A stretch of 64,000 nt of DNA from Planctomycetota bacterium (GCA_030635145.1 DAOVZK010000006.1:1-64000); one strand, 5' to 3'; positions 18,956-27,582 are shown, counted from the stretch's first letter. Translations and numbers: made by a program. Notes: generated by a model not told the origin, from the letters alone.

Positions 18956-20383
18956 TTATTTTCCGACGCAGAATCGCGCGAAGATTCGCCCGAGAATATC
19001 TTCGGTGACAACCTCCCCGCTGATGGCACCGAGTTGTGCGAGCGATTCGCGAAGTTCGACGGCGACGAATTCGGCGCTGTCGGTTACAGACTCGCATTGC
19101 AGCAGCATGTCGCGAGCTTGTTGGATTGCCGCGATTGCCCCCAGCAAACATCTGCGCTGCCGCGCGTGCAGCCCGATTCCAAATCCGCTGCGAACCGTGC
19201 GCAAATGCAGCGTCTCTGTCAGCAGTTGTTTGAGTTCGTCCAGTCCTGCACCCGTCACCGCCGACGTGCGGATAATTTTAACTTTCGCATCGGGTGACAG
19301 CTGTAAGCTTTCAGCTGCGCGCGCAGCTGCGTCGTCGTCGCAGGCGTCGCACTTGTTGACTATCACCATCAGCGGGGCGGAGGGGTTTGTGCTGCGGACG
19401 CTTGCGCGTAACTCCCCGGCCGCGGAGGTATCGTCGTCGCCAGGGTCGATCACCAGCAGAATCATATCTGCTTGGGCGATTGCGTTATGGGCAGCGATGT
19501 TGGCTTCGGATTCGATGGCGTTTTTGGCGGGGGCGAACCCGGCGACGTCCAGCAGCGTGACGACCGACCCGCAGGGTAGTAGCAGCGACCCGCGAAGCAC
19601 GTCGCGCGTCGTTCCGGCTAACCCCGAGGTTATCGCCCGGTTTGTGCCGGTCAGCGCATTGAGCAGCGAACTTTTTCCGACGTTCGCGTTACCGGCGATC
19701 ACGACGGTGGGGGTTTCGCTGGTGTCGGGTAGCTCGATGGATTGCTCGGTGGTTTCGGCCAGCAGCTGCGCCACGCTTTGCAACTCGTCGGTGGCGTCGG
19801 GGACTGAGCAGATGGTGATATCTTCGTCGGCGAAGTCGATTGACGCTTCGATGGCAGCGAGCACTTCGGTTACGCGAATGGCGGTGGTGCTGCAAAGGTT
19901 GTGCAACTTTCCGCCCAGTGCCGCCATGCCCGCTCGCAGCTGCGCGTCGTCGTCGGAGTTACTGATGTCCGCCACGCCCTCAGCTGCCGACAAGTCGATG
20001 CGTCCGCTGAGAAATGCCCGCGCGGTAAACTCACCAGGCTCGGCCAGCCGTGCACCGGCGTCGATCAACACCGACACAAGCTCACTGCATAGCGACGCCG
20101 ACCCGGGAATGTGCAACTCCACTACGTCCTGACGCGTGTAGCTGCGCGGTGAGCGAAACACGTACACCTTCCCCGGAAGTTCGAGATCCCCACCTGCGGT
20201 TAGTAGCGATAAGATTCCGTCGCAGCAGGAGAATCCCGGTGCGTCGGTGAGTGATCCGGTGGCGGGGCGGAAAATTTTCGCGGCGATCGGCACCGCGTCG
20301 TTGCCTGACAGGCGCACAATTCCGCGCGGGGCAGAACCACCCGCCGTCGAAATCGCCGTAATTGTATCGTCAGTCCGAAACAT
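18956..20383 (-). CDS. mnmE: tRNA modification GTPase MnmE
   Basis: MnmE works with MnmG to install the cmnm5 group on wobble U34 of tRNAs. The 475-residue protein has the N-terminal folate-binding domain (DDTITAISTAGGSAPRGIVR) and the helical domain. The inserted G domain has GNANVGKSS (G1), a DVAGF (G3-type) segment and NKCD (G4). The C-terminus is FARFCVGK, where the FC(I/V)GK cysteine is essential in the family. G3 reads DVAG instead of the usual DTAG. The track start at 20458 adds 25 residues; the ATG at 20383 matches family N-termini. Lone gene on the minus strand, divergent from the zinc-ribbon gene. Confidence 0.95.
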   Translation of the reverse strand: MFRTDDTITAISTAGGSAPRGIVRLSGNDAVPIAAKIFRPATGSLTDAPGFSCCDGILSLLTAGGDLELPGKVYVFRSPRSYTRQDVVELHIPGSASLCSELVSVLIDAGARLAEPGEFTARAFLSGRIDLSAAEGVADISNSDDDAQLRAGMAALGGKLHNLCSTTAIRVTEVLAAIEASIDFADEDITICSVPDATDELQSVAQLLAETTEQSIELPDTSETPTVVIAGNANVGKSSLLNALTGTNRAITSGLAGTTRDVLRGSLLLPCGSVVTLLDVAGFAPAKNAIESEANIAAHNAIAQADMILLVIDPGDDDTSAAGELRASVRSTNPSAPLMVIVNKCDACDDDAAARAAESLQLSPDAKVKIIRTSAVTGAGLDELKQLLTETLHLRTVRSGFGIGLHARQRRCLLGAIAAIQQARDMLLQCESVTDSAEFVAVELRESLAQLGAISGEVVTEDILGRIFARFCVGK

Positions 20384-20559
20384 CCCCAGAATTCTACCGC
20401 ATCGGCGGGTGATTTGGAATCCTGCAGGGAAAATTCGACGTATTTGCAGTTTATGCAAAAAAAACGCGAATGGCGGTTGTTTTTCGCATTAACTTTCGGC
20501 ATAATGAAGTGTTCGTGTGAAATTACCAATCGAATAGCCTCGTTCACAAGGATCTCTTC

Positions 20560-21294
20560 ATGGGACCGCTTATTTCTGCACTCGTGCAATTACAATCAAT
20601 AGAACTGGATTTAACGAACCTGCGGCGGCGCAAACGCGTCAAGGATAACGCCGTTAACGCTCAGCAGGCCAAGATCAATCAGCACACCGAGCAGCTCGAA
20701 TCTGTGCGAGCTAACTCTATGGAGCGGCGAAAACGTTCCGACGAACTGGATCTGGATCTTCGCGCGAGCGAAGAGCATGTCGAAAAACTGCGAGTTGATC
20801 TCAACAGCGCCAAGACCAATAAAGAATACGCCACTCTGCTGACGCAAATCAATTCGCTCCGCGCCGACAACGCCAAAGTCGAAGACGAGGGGCTGAAAGT
20901 TATTGCTGAGATCGAAGCCCTCAAGCAGCAGATAACCGAACTCGAAGCCCTTATCGCCGAAGAGGGAAAAAAGCTCACGATTGTTCAGGATTCCAGCAAA
21001 GACGAAATCGCGAAGCTCGATACGATGATTGCGGATTTGACAGTCAAACGTGACGACTCGGCGGGAAAGATTCCACCTAAGTCGCTGGCGATTTTCGATC
21101 GCATTGCGAGTAATTACGATGGGGAGGCGATGGCGCAGGTCGAAGTTAGCGGCCGAAAGCAACCCTACTCGTATTCGTGCGGTGGATGTTACATGTCGCT
21201 TAACGCCGAACACGCAAACGCATTAAAATCGCACGACGCCATCCGCCAGTGCGATAATTGCAAACGCATCCTCTATATGGACGAGACGGCGTAG
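20560..21294 (+). CDS. C4-type zinc-ribbon coiled-coil protein (DUF164/COG1579)
   Basis: This 244-residue protein is mostly a long antiparallel coiled coil (about residues 10-170) with the signature segment SAKTNKEYATLLTQI. A C-terminal zinc ribbon with two CxxC pairs follows: CGGC near 205 and CDNC near 232. Family members are found across bacteria, often beside an RNase H gene as here, and probably bind nucleic acid or protein through the ribbon; the exact function is not settled. The RNase H gene starts 12 bp downstream, so the two form an operon. Confidence 0.9.
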   Translation: MGPLISALVQLQSIELDLTNLRRRKRVKDNAVNAQQAKINQHTEQLESVRANSMERRKRSDELDLDLRASEEHVEKLRVDLNSAKTNKEYATLLTQINSLRADNAKVEDEGLKVIAEIEALKQQITELEALIAEEGKKLTIVQDSSKDEIAKLDTMIADLTVKRDDSAGKIPPKSLAIFDRIASNYDGEAMAQVEVSGRKQPYSYSCGGCYMSLNAEHANALKSHDAIRQCDNCKRILYMDETA

Positions 21295-21305
21295 AGGATC
21301 GTGAG

Positions 21306-21722
21306 ATGCAGGTAGTAATCAACATCGATGGTGGTTCGCGAGGAAATCCCGGCATCGCCGCCGCGGGCGTCGTCATCAAATCTGCAGACGATGGAACCGT
21401 GCTGCATTTGGCGGGAGTCTATCTGGGTGAGGCGACGAATAACGTTGCCGAGTATCAGGGGCTGATCGAAGGGCTGCGACGGGCGAAAAAACTCGCAGCT
21501 ACCGAGGTTGTGGTTTTCAGCGATTCGCAGCTGTTGGTGCGGCAGATGAATGGGCAGTACCGCGTCAAAAACGCAGGATTAAAACCGCTATTCGAAAAAG
21601 CCAATTCCCTCACCGCGGATTTCGAGAAGTTTGCCATTTCCCACGTGCCCCGCGAGCAAAATACCGAAGCCGACGAGATGGCCAATAAGGCAATGAACCT
21701 TAAACGCACTATCGAAGAATAG
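21306..21722 (+). CDS. RNase H-like ribonuclease
   Basis: This 138-residue type I RNase H has all four acidic metal ligands: Asp in INIDGGSRGNPG, Glu in NVAEYQGL, Asp in FSDSQLLV and Asp in TEADEMANKAM. It should cut the RNA strand of RNA:DNA hybrids. It lacks the basic protrusion of E. coli RNase HI and so belongs to the shorter RnhA-like group. The track start at 21258 lies inside the zinc-ribbon gene; the ATG at 21306 follows GAGGATCGTGAG and is preferred. The pairing with the upstream COG1579 protein is a recurrent gene pair. Confidence 0.93.
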   Translation: MQVVINIDGGSRGNPGIAAAGVVIKSADDGTVLHLAGVYLGEATNNVAEYQGLIEGLRRAKKLAATEVVVFSDSQLLVRQMNGQYRVKNAGLKPLFEKANSLTADFEKFAISHVPREQNTEADEMANKAMNLKRTIEE

Positions 21723-21776
21723 ATCGCCTGCTTTTTGGCGGTGCGATGTGCCGGGACGCAAAAAAGCGAGGTAACC

Positions 21777-23243
21777 ATGTGGAAACTTAACGCCAGACTT
21801 TTTTTGGCATTTGCCGCAGCCGTCTGTGTGTTGCTGCCATCGGCCGTTGCCGGTGAACCGTCGGATGCGACCAAAAAACCGAAGTACATTTTCCTGATGA
21901 TCGGCGACGGGATGGGCTTGGTTCATCGCGAGTCGGCGGAAATGTATAAACGCCTTAACACAGGCGCAGCGGGCGGAGAAAAAAAAGGGAAATTGGTAAT
22001 GAATCAGTTTCCCGTACAGGGGCTTACGACTACCTATCCTCACGACAGGGCAGAGGTGACAGATTCTGCGGCGGCGGGTACTGCACTGGCCTGTGGTGAA
22101 AAAACCAACAACGGAGTCATCAGCATGTCGCCCGACCTGAAAACGAAGTTCAAGTCGGTAGCCTACCACGCCAAAGCCGCCGGTATGAAAATCGGTATCG
22201 TCAGTAGTGTTCCCATCGACAAGGATACCCCCGCGGTTTTTTACGCCAACGAACCAAACCGGAAAAATTATTACAATATCGCCCTGCAGATTCCTGAGTC
22301 AGGTTTCAATTATTTTGCCGGAGATTCACTTCGGGGTTCAAGGCCTAAGTGCATGAAGGGACGTAAGAGTCCATATGACTTCGCCAGGGGCGCGGGCTAT
22401 AATATCTATAAAAACCGGGAAGGATTAAAAAAAACCAAACCCGGTGACGATAAAATCATTTGGGAGGTGGACATTCCATTTGTCGTCGACTCCAACCCAG
22501 AAACGGTTACGCTCGCCGAACTCACCAGCAAGGGAATCGAGGTTCTCGACAATCCCGACGGATTTTTCATGATGATCGAGGGTGGTAAGATCGATTGGGC
22601 ATGCCATAACAATGACTTTGCCACGCAGATTCACGAAACCCTCGCATTCGACGCCGCCGTCGCGGTGGTGTACGAGTTCTATAAAAAGCATCCGAGCGAA
22701 ACGCTGATTATTGTGACGGCCGACCACGAAACCGGCGGATTAAAAATGGATACTGACGCCGCGTTTGAACCGGAAAAATTCCTCGCCGCGGTAAAGGCAC
22801 AGAAAATTTCCGGCCGTGAACTCAAAAAGAAAATCAAAGGATGGAACACCGACAACATCACCAAAGATCAGGCGATGAAAAAAACGATGGTGTATTTCGG
22901 ACTGTCGAAGCTGAAGAATTTGACTCCGCAGGAAAAAGCGGAACTGTCCCGTGCGATAGAAAAGACCCTTAAAAACAAAACCCCCAAGGATCAGCCAGCT
23001 AAATTAAAACAGAAATACGGCAGCAGAAATCTGATTGTGCTCGCGTGCCAAAGAATTATTGCCGATAGATGCCGAGCCAGCTGGGGTACTTTTGAGCATA
23101 CCGGCGTTTCTGTCCCGACGACTGCTATCGGCGTGGGGGCGAAACGTTTTGGCGGCGACACCGATAACACCGACATCGGCAAAAAACTCATCGAGCTGAT
23201 TTCTCAGCCCTGCCGCGATATTCGAAAAAAACTTGCATTTTAG
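21777..23243 (+). CDS. Secreted alkaline phosphatase
   Basis: This 488-residue protein has a Sec signal peptide (LFLAFAAAVCVLLPSAVAG). Alkaline phosphatase motifs follow: MIGDGMGL (metal-binding Asp), DSAAAGTALA (Ser nucleophile), MMIEGGKIDWACHNND (metal ligands) and VTADHETGG (metal ligands). HTGVSVPTTAIG near the C-terminus supplies the last His. It would release phosphate from organic esters outside the cytoplasm. A lysine-rich insert (ELKKKIKGW... to KLKQKYGS) comes before the C-terminal metal site. Start ATG 21777 follows GCGAGGT; the track start would delete the signal peptide logic. It may be read through from the RNase H gene 54 bp upstream, but the function differs. Confidence 0.93.
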   Translation: MWKLNARLFLAFAAAVCVLLPSAVAGEPSDATKKPKYIFLMIGDGMGLVHRESAEMYKRLNTGAAGGEKKGKLVMNQFPVQGLTTTYPHDRAEVTDSAAAGTALACGEKTNNGVISMSPDLKTKFKSVAYHAKAAGMKIGIVSSVPIDKDTPAVFYANEPNRKNYYNIALQIPESGFNYFAGDSLRGSRPKCMKGRKSPYDFARGAGYNIYKNREGLKKTKPGDDKIIWEVDIPFVVDSNPETVTLAELTSKGIEVLDNPDGFFMMIEGGKIDWACHNNDFATQIHETLAFDAAVAVVYEFYKKHPSETLIIVTADHETGGLKMDTDAAFEPEKFLAAVKAQKISGRELKKKIKGWNTDNITKDQAMKKTMVYFGLSKLKNLTPQEKAELSRAIEKTLKNKTPKDQPAKLKQKYGSRNLIVLACQRIIADRCRASWGTFEHTGVSVPTTAIGVGAKRFGGDTDNTDIGKKLIELISQPCRDIRKKLAF

Positions 23244-23293
23244 TCCGATTTTGGTACTCTGTGCGGCCGTTTTACACCGACTGGAGACACGCA

Positions 23294-24148
23294 ATGTTTG
23301 AAGTTATATCCAATGAAGTGCTGACCGACAATGTGCATCGCATGGTCATCAAGGCCCCGCGAATCGCCAAATCTCGCCAGGCCGGTCAGTTCGTAATCGT
23401 CCGCAGCGACGCCGACGCCGAGCGCATCCCCCTTACCATCGCCGACGCCGACGTCGCAGCTGGCACCGTTACGCTGATTATTCAGGCGTTGGGAGACGGC
23501 ACGCGGCGAATCGTCGGTATAGAACCGCCCGACGGGTTGAAGGATGTCGCCGGGCCGCTCGGGCTTCCCACGCACATCGAAAAATGGGGCAAAGTTGCCT
23601 GCGTGGGTGGTGGTGTCGGGACAGCAGTGCTGTATCCGCTTGCCGCTGCCGCCGCCGAGGCCGGGAACGAAGTCACCGCTGTAATTGGCGGACGAACCGA
23701 ACCGCTGGTTATCCTTCGCAACGAACTCGCGGAATTTTGCGACGACGTTCTCGTAGCCACCGAGGACGGATCGCTCGGAACCAAGGGTTTCGTCACAGCT
23801 GTTCTGCAAGAGCTGCTCGACGACGAGGCCAAACGTCCCGCCGCCGTGTTTGCCGTCGGGCCAGTCGGCATGATGAAAGCTGTGGCTGAGCAGACGCGCC
23901 CCTATGGCATCAAAACGCTGGTGTCGCTAAACCCGATTATGGTCGACGGAACAGGAATGTGCGGTGGATGCCGGGTGACTGTCGGTGGTGAGGCGAAATT
24001 TGCCTGCGTTGACGGGCCGGAATTCGACGGGCACTTGGTAGACTTCGACGAGCTTGCCTCGCGGCAGGCCACGTATGAAAAACACGAAAAGCACGAAGCC
24101 TGCCGTCTCGCACAGCAGCTCAACGAAATGAAACGAGGACAAAAGTGA
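23294..24148 (+). CDS. nfnA: NADH-dependent reduced ferredoxin:NADP+ oxidoreductase subunit A
   Basis: This 284-residue ferredoxin-NADP reductase-like protein has an FAD domain (RQAGQFVIVRSDADAERIPL) and an NAD-binding domain with VGGGVGTAVLYPLA. The [2Fe-2S] cluster loop is GTGMCGGCRV ... KFACVDGPEFDGH. With the glutamate-synthase-like subunit encoded directly downstream it forms NfnAB, an electron-bifurcating transhydrogenase that couples NADH, reduced ferredoxin and NADP+. Such pairs were formerly annotated as sulfide dehydrogenase. The ATG at 23294 is preferred over the track start. The TGA overlaps the next GTG start (GTGA), so the two are translationally coupled. Confidence 0.92.
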   Translation: MFEVISNEVLTDNVHRMVIKAPRIAKSRQAGQFVIVRSDADAERIPLTIADADVAAGTVTLIIQALGDGTRRIVGIEPPDGLKDVAGPLGLPTHIEKWGKVACVGGGVGTAVLYPLAAAAAEAGNEVTAVIGGRTEPLVILRNELAEFCDDVLVATEDGSLGTKGFVTAVLQELLDDEAKRPAAVFAVGPVGMMKAVAEQTRPYGIKTLVSLNPIMVDGTGMCGGCRVTVGGEAKFACVDGPEFDGHLVDFDELASRQATYEKHEKHEACRLAQQLNEMKRGQK

Positions 24149-25563
24149 GCTCCAACGACCTTACACCCAAGCAGCGGCTGGCTATCGAGCGGGCTAAGAT
24201 GACCGAACAAGCCCCCGAGCGGCGCGTGACGAATTTCGAGGAAGTCAACCAAGGCCTACCCGAAGCCGTTGCCGTTAAAGAAGCACAACGCTGCCTCGAC
24301 TGCAAAAATAAACCATGCATCGAAGGATGCCCCGTTGGCGTTCGTATTCCGGAATTTATTACCGCGCTGGCCGAGGACGATTTGCCAAAAGCCGCCGAAA
24401 TTCTGCTGACCGACAACGCGCTGCCCTGCACCACCGGCCGCGTTTGTCCGCAGGAAGTGCAGTGCGAGGCGCTGTGCATTCGCGGTAAAAAGGGCGAACC
24501 AGTAGCCATCGGCTGGCTGGAACGATTCGTTGCCGATTGGGCAGCCCAACACGCTGACACGCCGAAACTTTTCGGTAACAAACCTGCGAAAAAAACCGGC
24601 AAGACCGTTTGCGTTGTTGGTAGCGGCCCCGGTGGGTTGACCGCAGCTGGTGAACTGGCACGCATGGGCCACGACGTTACGATTTTTGAAGCCCTGCACG
24701 CCACCGGCGGTGTGTTGCGATACGGCATTCCCGAGTTTCGTTTGCCGAAAGCCATCGTCGACCGCGAAGTGGCAAACCTCGAATCGCTCGGTGTGAAAAT
24801 CGAATGCAACGTAATCGTCGGTAAAACGATCACCGTCGAGGAGATCATGGAAGAATTCGACGCGTGCTTTGTCGCCAACGGCGCGGGGCTGCCGATGTTC
24901 ATGAACATCCCGGGCGAAAACTTCCGCGGTGTGTACTCGGCTAACGAATATCTCACCCGCGTAAACCTGATGGGCGCGTATCGCGACGATGCCCGCACGC
25001 CGGTCGTCCGCGGGAAAAAGGCCGTCATTTTCGGTGGTGGCAACACGGCGATGGACAGCGTGCGGACGGCAATGCGGCTGGGGGCAGACCCGGCCATCAT
25101 CGCATATCGCCGATCACGTGCGGAAATGCCCGCGCGAATCGAAGAAATCCAGCACGCCGAAGAAGAAGGCATACAGTTTGACTTCCTCGTTGCCCCGCTG
25201 GAAATTCTCGGTGACGAAGACGGGTCAGTCCGGGCTGTGAAAATGCAACGCATGGAACTTGGCGAACCCGACGCTTCCGGCCGACGCCGCCCAGTACCGA
25301 TCGAAGGCAGCGAATTCGAACTCGAAGCCGACGTTATCATCGTAGCCATCGGCGTACTGGCCAACCCGATTCTAACCAACGCCTGCCCCGCCCTTGACCT
25401 CAACAAATGGGGCAACATCATCGTCGACGAAAACACGATGACGAGTATCTCGGGTGTCTTTGCTGGTGGTGATATCGTGCGCGGCGGCGCGACGGTTATC
25501 CTGGCGATGGGCGACGGTAAACACGCAGCAAATCAAATCGACGTCTTTTTAAAAAATATTTGA
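24145..25563 (+). CDS. nfnB: NfnB / GltA-like flavoprotein subunit
   Basis: This 472-residue NADPH-dependent glutamate-synthase small-chain homologue has two N-terminal [4Fe-4S]-type cysteine groups: CLDCKNKPCIEGCP, and CTTGRVCPQEVQCEALC. An FAD fold follows (GSGPGGLTAAGELARMG) and an NADPH fold (GGGNTAMDSVRTAMRLG), ending with the family's IFAGGDIVRGGATVI-like motif. No glutamate synthase large chain is nearby; the partner is the upstream nfnA, which supports the bifurcating transhydrogenase call. This suggests anaerobic or ferredoxin-using metabolism (inference). Start is GTG, overlapping nfnA by four bases. Confidence 0.92.
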   Translation: MSSNDLTPKQRLAIERAKMTEQAPERRVTNFEEVNQGLPEAVAVKEAQRCLDCKNKPCIEGCPVGVRIPEFITALAEDDLPKAAEILLTDNALPCTTGRVCPQEVQCEALCIRGKKGEPVAIGWLERFVADWAAQHADTPKLFGNKPAKKTGKTVCVVGSGPGGLTAAGELARMGHDVTIFEALHATGGVLRYGIPEFRLPKAIVDREVANLESLGVKIECNVIVGKTITVEEIMEEFDACFVANGAGLPMFMNIPGENFRGVYSANEYLTRVNLMGAYRDDARTPVVRGKKAVIFGGGNTAMDSVRTAMRLGADPAIIAYRRSRAEMPARIEEIQHAEEEGIQFDFLVAPLEILGDEDGSVRAVKMQRMELGEPDASGRRRPVPIEGSEFELEADVIIVAIGVLANPILTNACPALDLNKWGNIIVDENTMTSISGVFAGGDIVRGGATVILAMGDGKHAANQIDVFLKNI

Positions 25564-25614
25564 AGAAGATTTAAGCGGCAGTCTCGATTAAAATTGGAAC
25601 AGCGGACATCCACA

Positions 25615-25636
25615 GTAGGGTCGGCCATTGCCGACC
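25615..25636. repeat. GTAGGGTCGGCC palindromic repeat, solo arm
   Basis: The 22-base sequence is itself a hairpin (GGTCGGC-CATT-GCCGACC). It is identical to the left terminal repeat of the element at 55739-55899. Only one arm is present here. Confidence 0.75.
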
Positions 25637-25709
25637 AATTTTCGGCGCGTTGTCATTCTCGCGCATGCGGGAATCCAGTTCTTAACCAGCGGCATGGTCA
25701 GTGCCAAAC

Positions 25710-25740
25710 ATGGTTGCAAAAACCGCAACCACGGCACCCG
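25710..25740. repeat. GTGGTTGC hairpin repeat, copy 2
   Basis: TGGTTGC, loop AAAAACC and GCAACCA with the tail CGGCACCCG match the copy at 309-338 over 30 bases. Confidence 0.75.
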
Positions 25741-25766
25741 CCATTAATACATCTGGCGTTGCCGGT

Positions 25767-25839
25767 GTCATTGCGAGGAGCATCGCGACGCGGCAATCTT
25801 TAGCGGCATACGAGATTGCTTCGCTACGCTCGCAATGAC
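25767..25839. repeat. GTCATTGCGAG inverted-repeat element, copy 1
   Basis: GTCATTGCGAG at the left is mirrored by CTCGCAATGAC at the right, a perfect 11-bp terminal inverted repeat around a 51-bp core containing CGGCAATC and GATTGCTTCGCTACG. A second copy lies at 55791-55865. Elements with this sequence are known to be scattered through intergenic DNA of many bacterial genomes. Confidence 0.8.
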
Positions 25840-25845
25840 AAAAGT

Positions 25846-25916
25846 TGTAGGCCGGGTCTTGACCCGGCAATTTAAAGCTTGCGAGACATACGCGCCGGGT
25901 CAAGACCCGGCCTACA
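25846..25916. repeat. TGTAGGCCGGGTC inverted-repeat element, copy 1
   Basis: The 23-base left arm (TGTAGGCCGGGTCTTGACCC and on) has a perfect inverted copy at the right end; each arm is also an internal hairpin. Related arms occur at 52135-52156 and at 60957-60978 with 61146-61168. Confidence 0.8.
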
Positions 25917-25919
25917 AAC

Positions 25920-26342
25920 TTAGGACGCCGCCTCCGTCGCTTTGTTGAAGTCAAAGATCCTTCGTTTTAGCTCCGCAACAAAACGCCCGGCTTCACCCAG
26001 CACTGTTATCACGATCCCGAGTATCAGGATGGGCAGGATTGCGTCAGGTAGAAACCCTGCCTCATATGACTTGTTAAAGCTGGGCATGTGCAGCCTTGAC
26101 ATTGCGAAGACGAAAACCTCCAGGAACAACGCGATGCCGAACGCATGGATGCAAATTGATTTGTGAGACCTCCTAATGCCTAATGCCGTGAGAACGATGA
26201 TGAATCCAACAACTGTTGTCCAGGTGATCCAGGGTGGAATCTGACGCCACCCCTCAAGCCTTGGCACGATGCAGGGCAGATAGATTGTAAAATAGAGCAG
26301 TGGACAGTACACATATCCCAAGATTAGTGTTATCAGTTTCAT
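25920..26342 (-). CDS. Hypothetical four-span membrane protein
   Basis: This 140-residue protein shows four hydrophobic segments: LITLILGYVYCPLLYFTIYL, WITWTTVVGFIIVLTALGI, AFGIALFLEVFVFAM and AILPILILGIVITVLG. It ends in a charged tail (ELKRRIFDFNKATEAAS). I do not recognise a family. The ATG at 26342 is chosen over the track start because AGGAG lies five bases before it. It begins 29 bp after the aminotransferase stop on the same strand and may be co-transcribed. The stop codon abuts the repeat cluster at 25846-25916. Confidence 0.6.
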   Translation of the reverse strand: MKLITLILGYVYCPLLYFTIYLPCIVPRLEGWRQIPPWITWTTVVGFIIVLTALGIRRSHKSICIHAFGIALFLEVFVFAMSRLHMPSFNKSYEAGFLPDAILPILILGIVITVLGEAGRFVAELKRRIFDFNKATEAAS

Positions 26343-26371
26343 TCTGACTCCTAGCATAGATGGATAACGGC

Positions 26372-27241
26372 CTACTTCGTCTTGCATTCTTCGTCGAGGA
26401 GTTTGGCGTAGGCGGTCATGAGTTTTTTGGTTATCGGCCCGGGTGTGGTTTCGTCATCTTCGGCAACGTCGTGCCGTTCGATGGTCGCTACCGGCCGAAT
26501 GCCCATACACGAACTCGTCAAAAAGCATTCGTCGGCGGCGAGCATTTCTTTTACCGTCAGCGGGGTGTCGTCTTTGACGGGAATCTCTAGCCCCCGGCAA
26601 AGCTCAATCGTCGCATCGCGAACCACACCCGGTAACACAGGCGTATCGCGAGGTGGGGTATACACCACACCATCCAGCACCAAAAATATATTGGAAAAGC
26701 ACGACTCGGCCAGGTGCCCCTCGGTGGTGTACCACAGTGCATCTTCTGCGCCCTTTGCGGCAGCCTCCTGGCGGGCGAGAATTCGTGGAAGGTAGCACCC
26801 GGTTTTGAAACCGAAAATCGGATCGCCGGGAATTTGCTTCAAGGCCGTCACGATAACCTTGATTCCCTTCGTGTACCATTCGGCGGGATACTCCGGCAGC
26901 GGTGCAGCTGTGATAAGCGTCACCGGGGCCCCATCAGGCGGCCCGGGTGTTAGCGTTATGCGGCATCGCGCTTCGGTTAGGGCGTTGGCCTCCAGCACCG
27001 CGTCCATTCCGTCGGCCAGTTGCCCCGTAGTCGGTGCGACGCTTAACCCCAGCACGCGAACCGTCTCGGCTAACCGCTCTAAATGCTGCTGAAACCGAAA
27101 CACCACACTGTTGTGCGCAAGCATTGTCGTAAACACGCTGGCCCCGTGCAGAAACGCCGGGTCGGCGACGCTGATTTTGGCATCGCCGGCGGGAATAATG
27201 TTACCGTTTAGATAAACTTTTAATTCGTTTGTGTTGCTCAT
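26372..27241 (-). CDS. Class IV PLP aminotransferase / aminodeoxychorismate lyase-like
   Basis: This 289-residue fold-type IV PLP protein starts with the typical VYLNGNIIPAGDAKISV, then DPAFLHGASVFTTM. The PLP lysine lies in FGFKTGCYLPR, and HLAESCFSNIFLV is the phosphate-binding region. Class IV includes branched-chain aminotransferase, D-amino-acid transaminase and PabC. The short length and HGASVFTTM favour a D-amino-acid transaminase or PabC-like activity over IlvE, but motif reading cannot separate these. The ATG at 27241 is preferred. A structured intergenic region separates it from the divergent dnaK. Confidence 0.82.
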   Translation of the reverse strand: MSNTNELKVYLNGNIIPAGDAKISVADPAFLHGASVFTTMLAHNSVVFRFQQHLERLAETVRVLGLSVAPTTGQLADGMDAVLEANALTEARCRITLTPGPPDGAPVTLITAAPLPEYPAEWYTKGIKVIVTALKQIPGDPIFGFKTGCYLPRILARQEAAAKGAEDALWYTTEGHLAESCFSNIFLVLDGVVYTPPRDTPVLPGVVRDATIELCRGLEIPVKDDTPLTVKEMLAADECFLTSSCMGIRPVATIERHDVAEDDETTPGPITKKLMTAYAKLLDEECKTK

Positions 27242-27340
27242 GCCCCACAGCATAGCTGCCCCCGCCGAAACGTCCAAAATTATTTTCCACCGAGAGCGAA
27301 AAATATCTCCCGCCCGATCCGATAAAACCTATAATCCCGG

Positions 27341-27428
27341 GTGAATTGGGTCTGAGAGCTGGGACGCAGCCGACAGGGGCCACGACTGCCAATCTGTCAA
27401 TTGTGTCGCACAAGCCCCCAATTCAGCC
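27341..27428. ncRNA. Candidate cloverleaf-like structured RNA element
   Basis: TGAATTGGG (27342-27350) pairs with CCCAATTCA (27417-27425) and encloses three hairpins: GCTG-GGACG-CAGC, GACAG ... CTGTC, and TTGTG-TCG-CACAA. All four helices are read directly from the sequence. The element lies between the divergent aminotransferase and dnaK genes and could belong to either transcript or be an independent small RNA. It lacks tRNA invariant bases and matches no riboswitch consensus that I can recall. The fold was not computed. Confidence 0.4.
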
Positions 27429-27493
27429 GATTTGACAGTTGTTCAAATAGGGTTATTTGAGATAACTACCTTTTTGTGCGGTAGTTAAAAATT

Positions 27494-27510
27494 TGGCACG
27501 GGTGTTGCAA
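27494..27510 (+). promoter_or_regulatory. Sigma-54-type promoter of dnaK
   Basis: TGGCACG, four bases, then TTGCAA is an exact match to the -24/-12 consensus (TGGCACG-N4-TTGCW). It ends 72 bp before the dnaK ATG. Just upstream are two short inverted repeats, CAAATA-GGG-TTATTTG-like and AACTACC ... GGTAGTT, possible activator sites. The sigma-54 gene itself is at 42691-44229. Confidence 0.75.
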
Positions 27511-27582
27511 ATATAGTCTGGAGCTGAGTATGTTTTGGGGAAATTGGTTAAATAAAAGCTCAGCGGAAAGAAGGATAAAATT

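Larger units (their letters stand above)
25564..25919. other. Intergenic cluster of four dispersed repeats
   Basis: No gene is present. Four different palindromic elements lie almost end to end: GTAGGGTCGGCC (25615), GTGGTTGC (25710), GTCATTGCGAG (25767) and TGTAGGCCGGGTC (25846). Each recurs elsewhere in the window. Between the first two sits a CATTCTCGCGCATGCGGGAATCC segment resembling 207-228. Confidence 0.8.
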
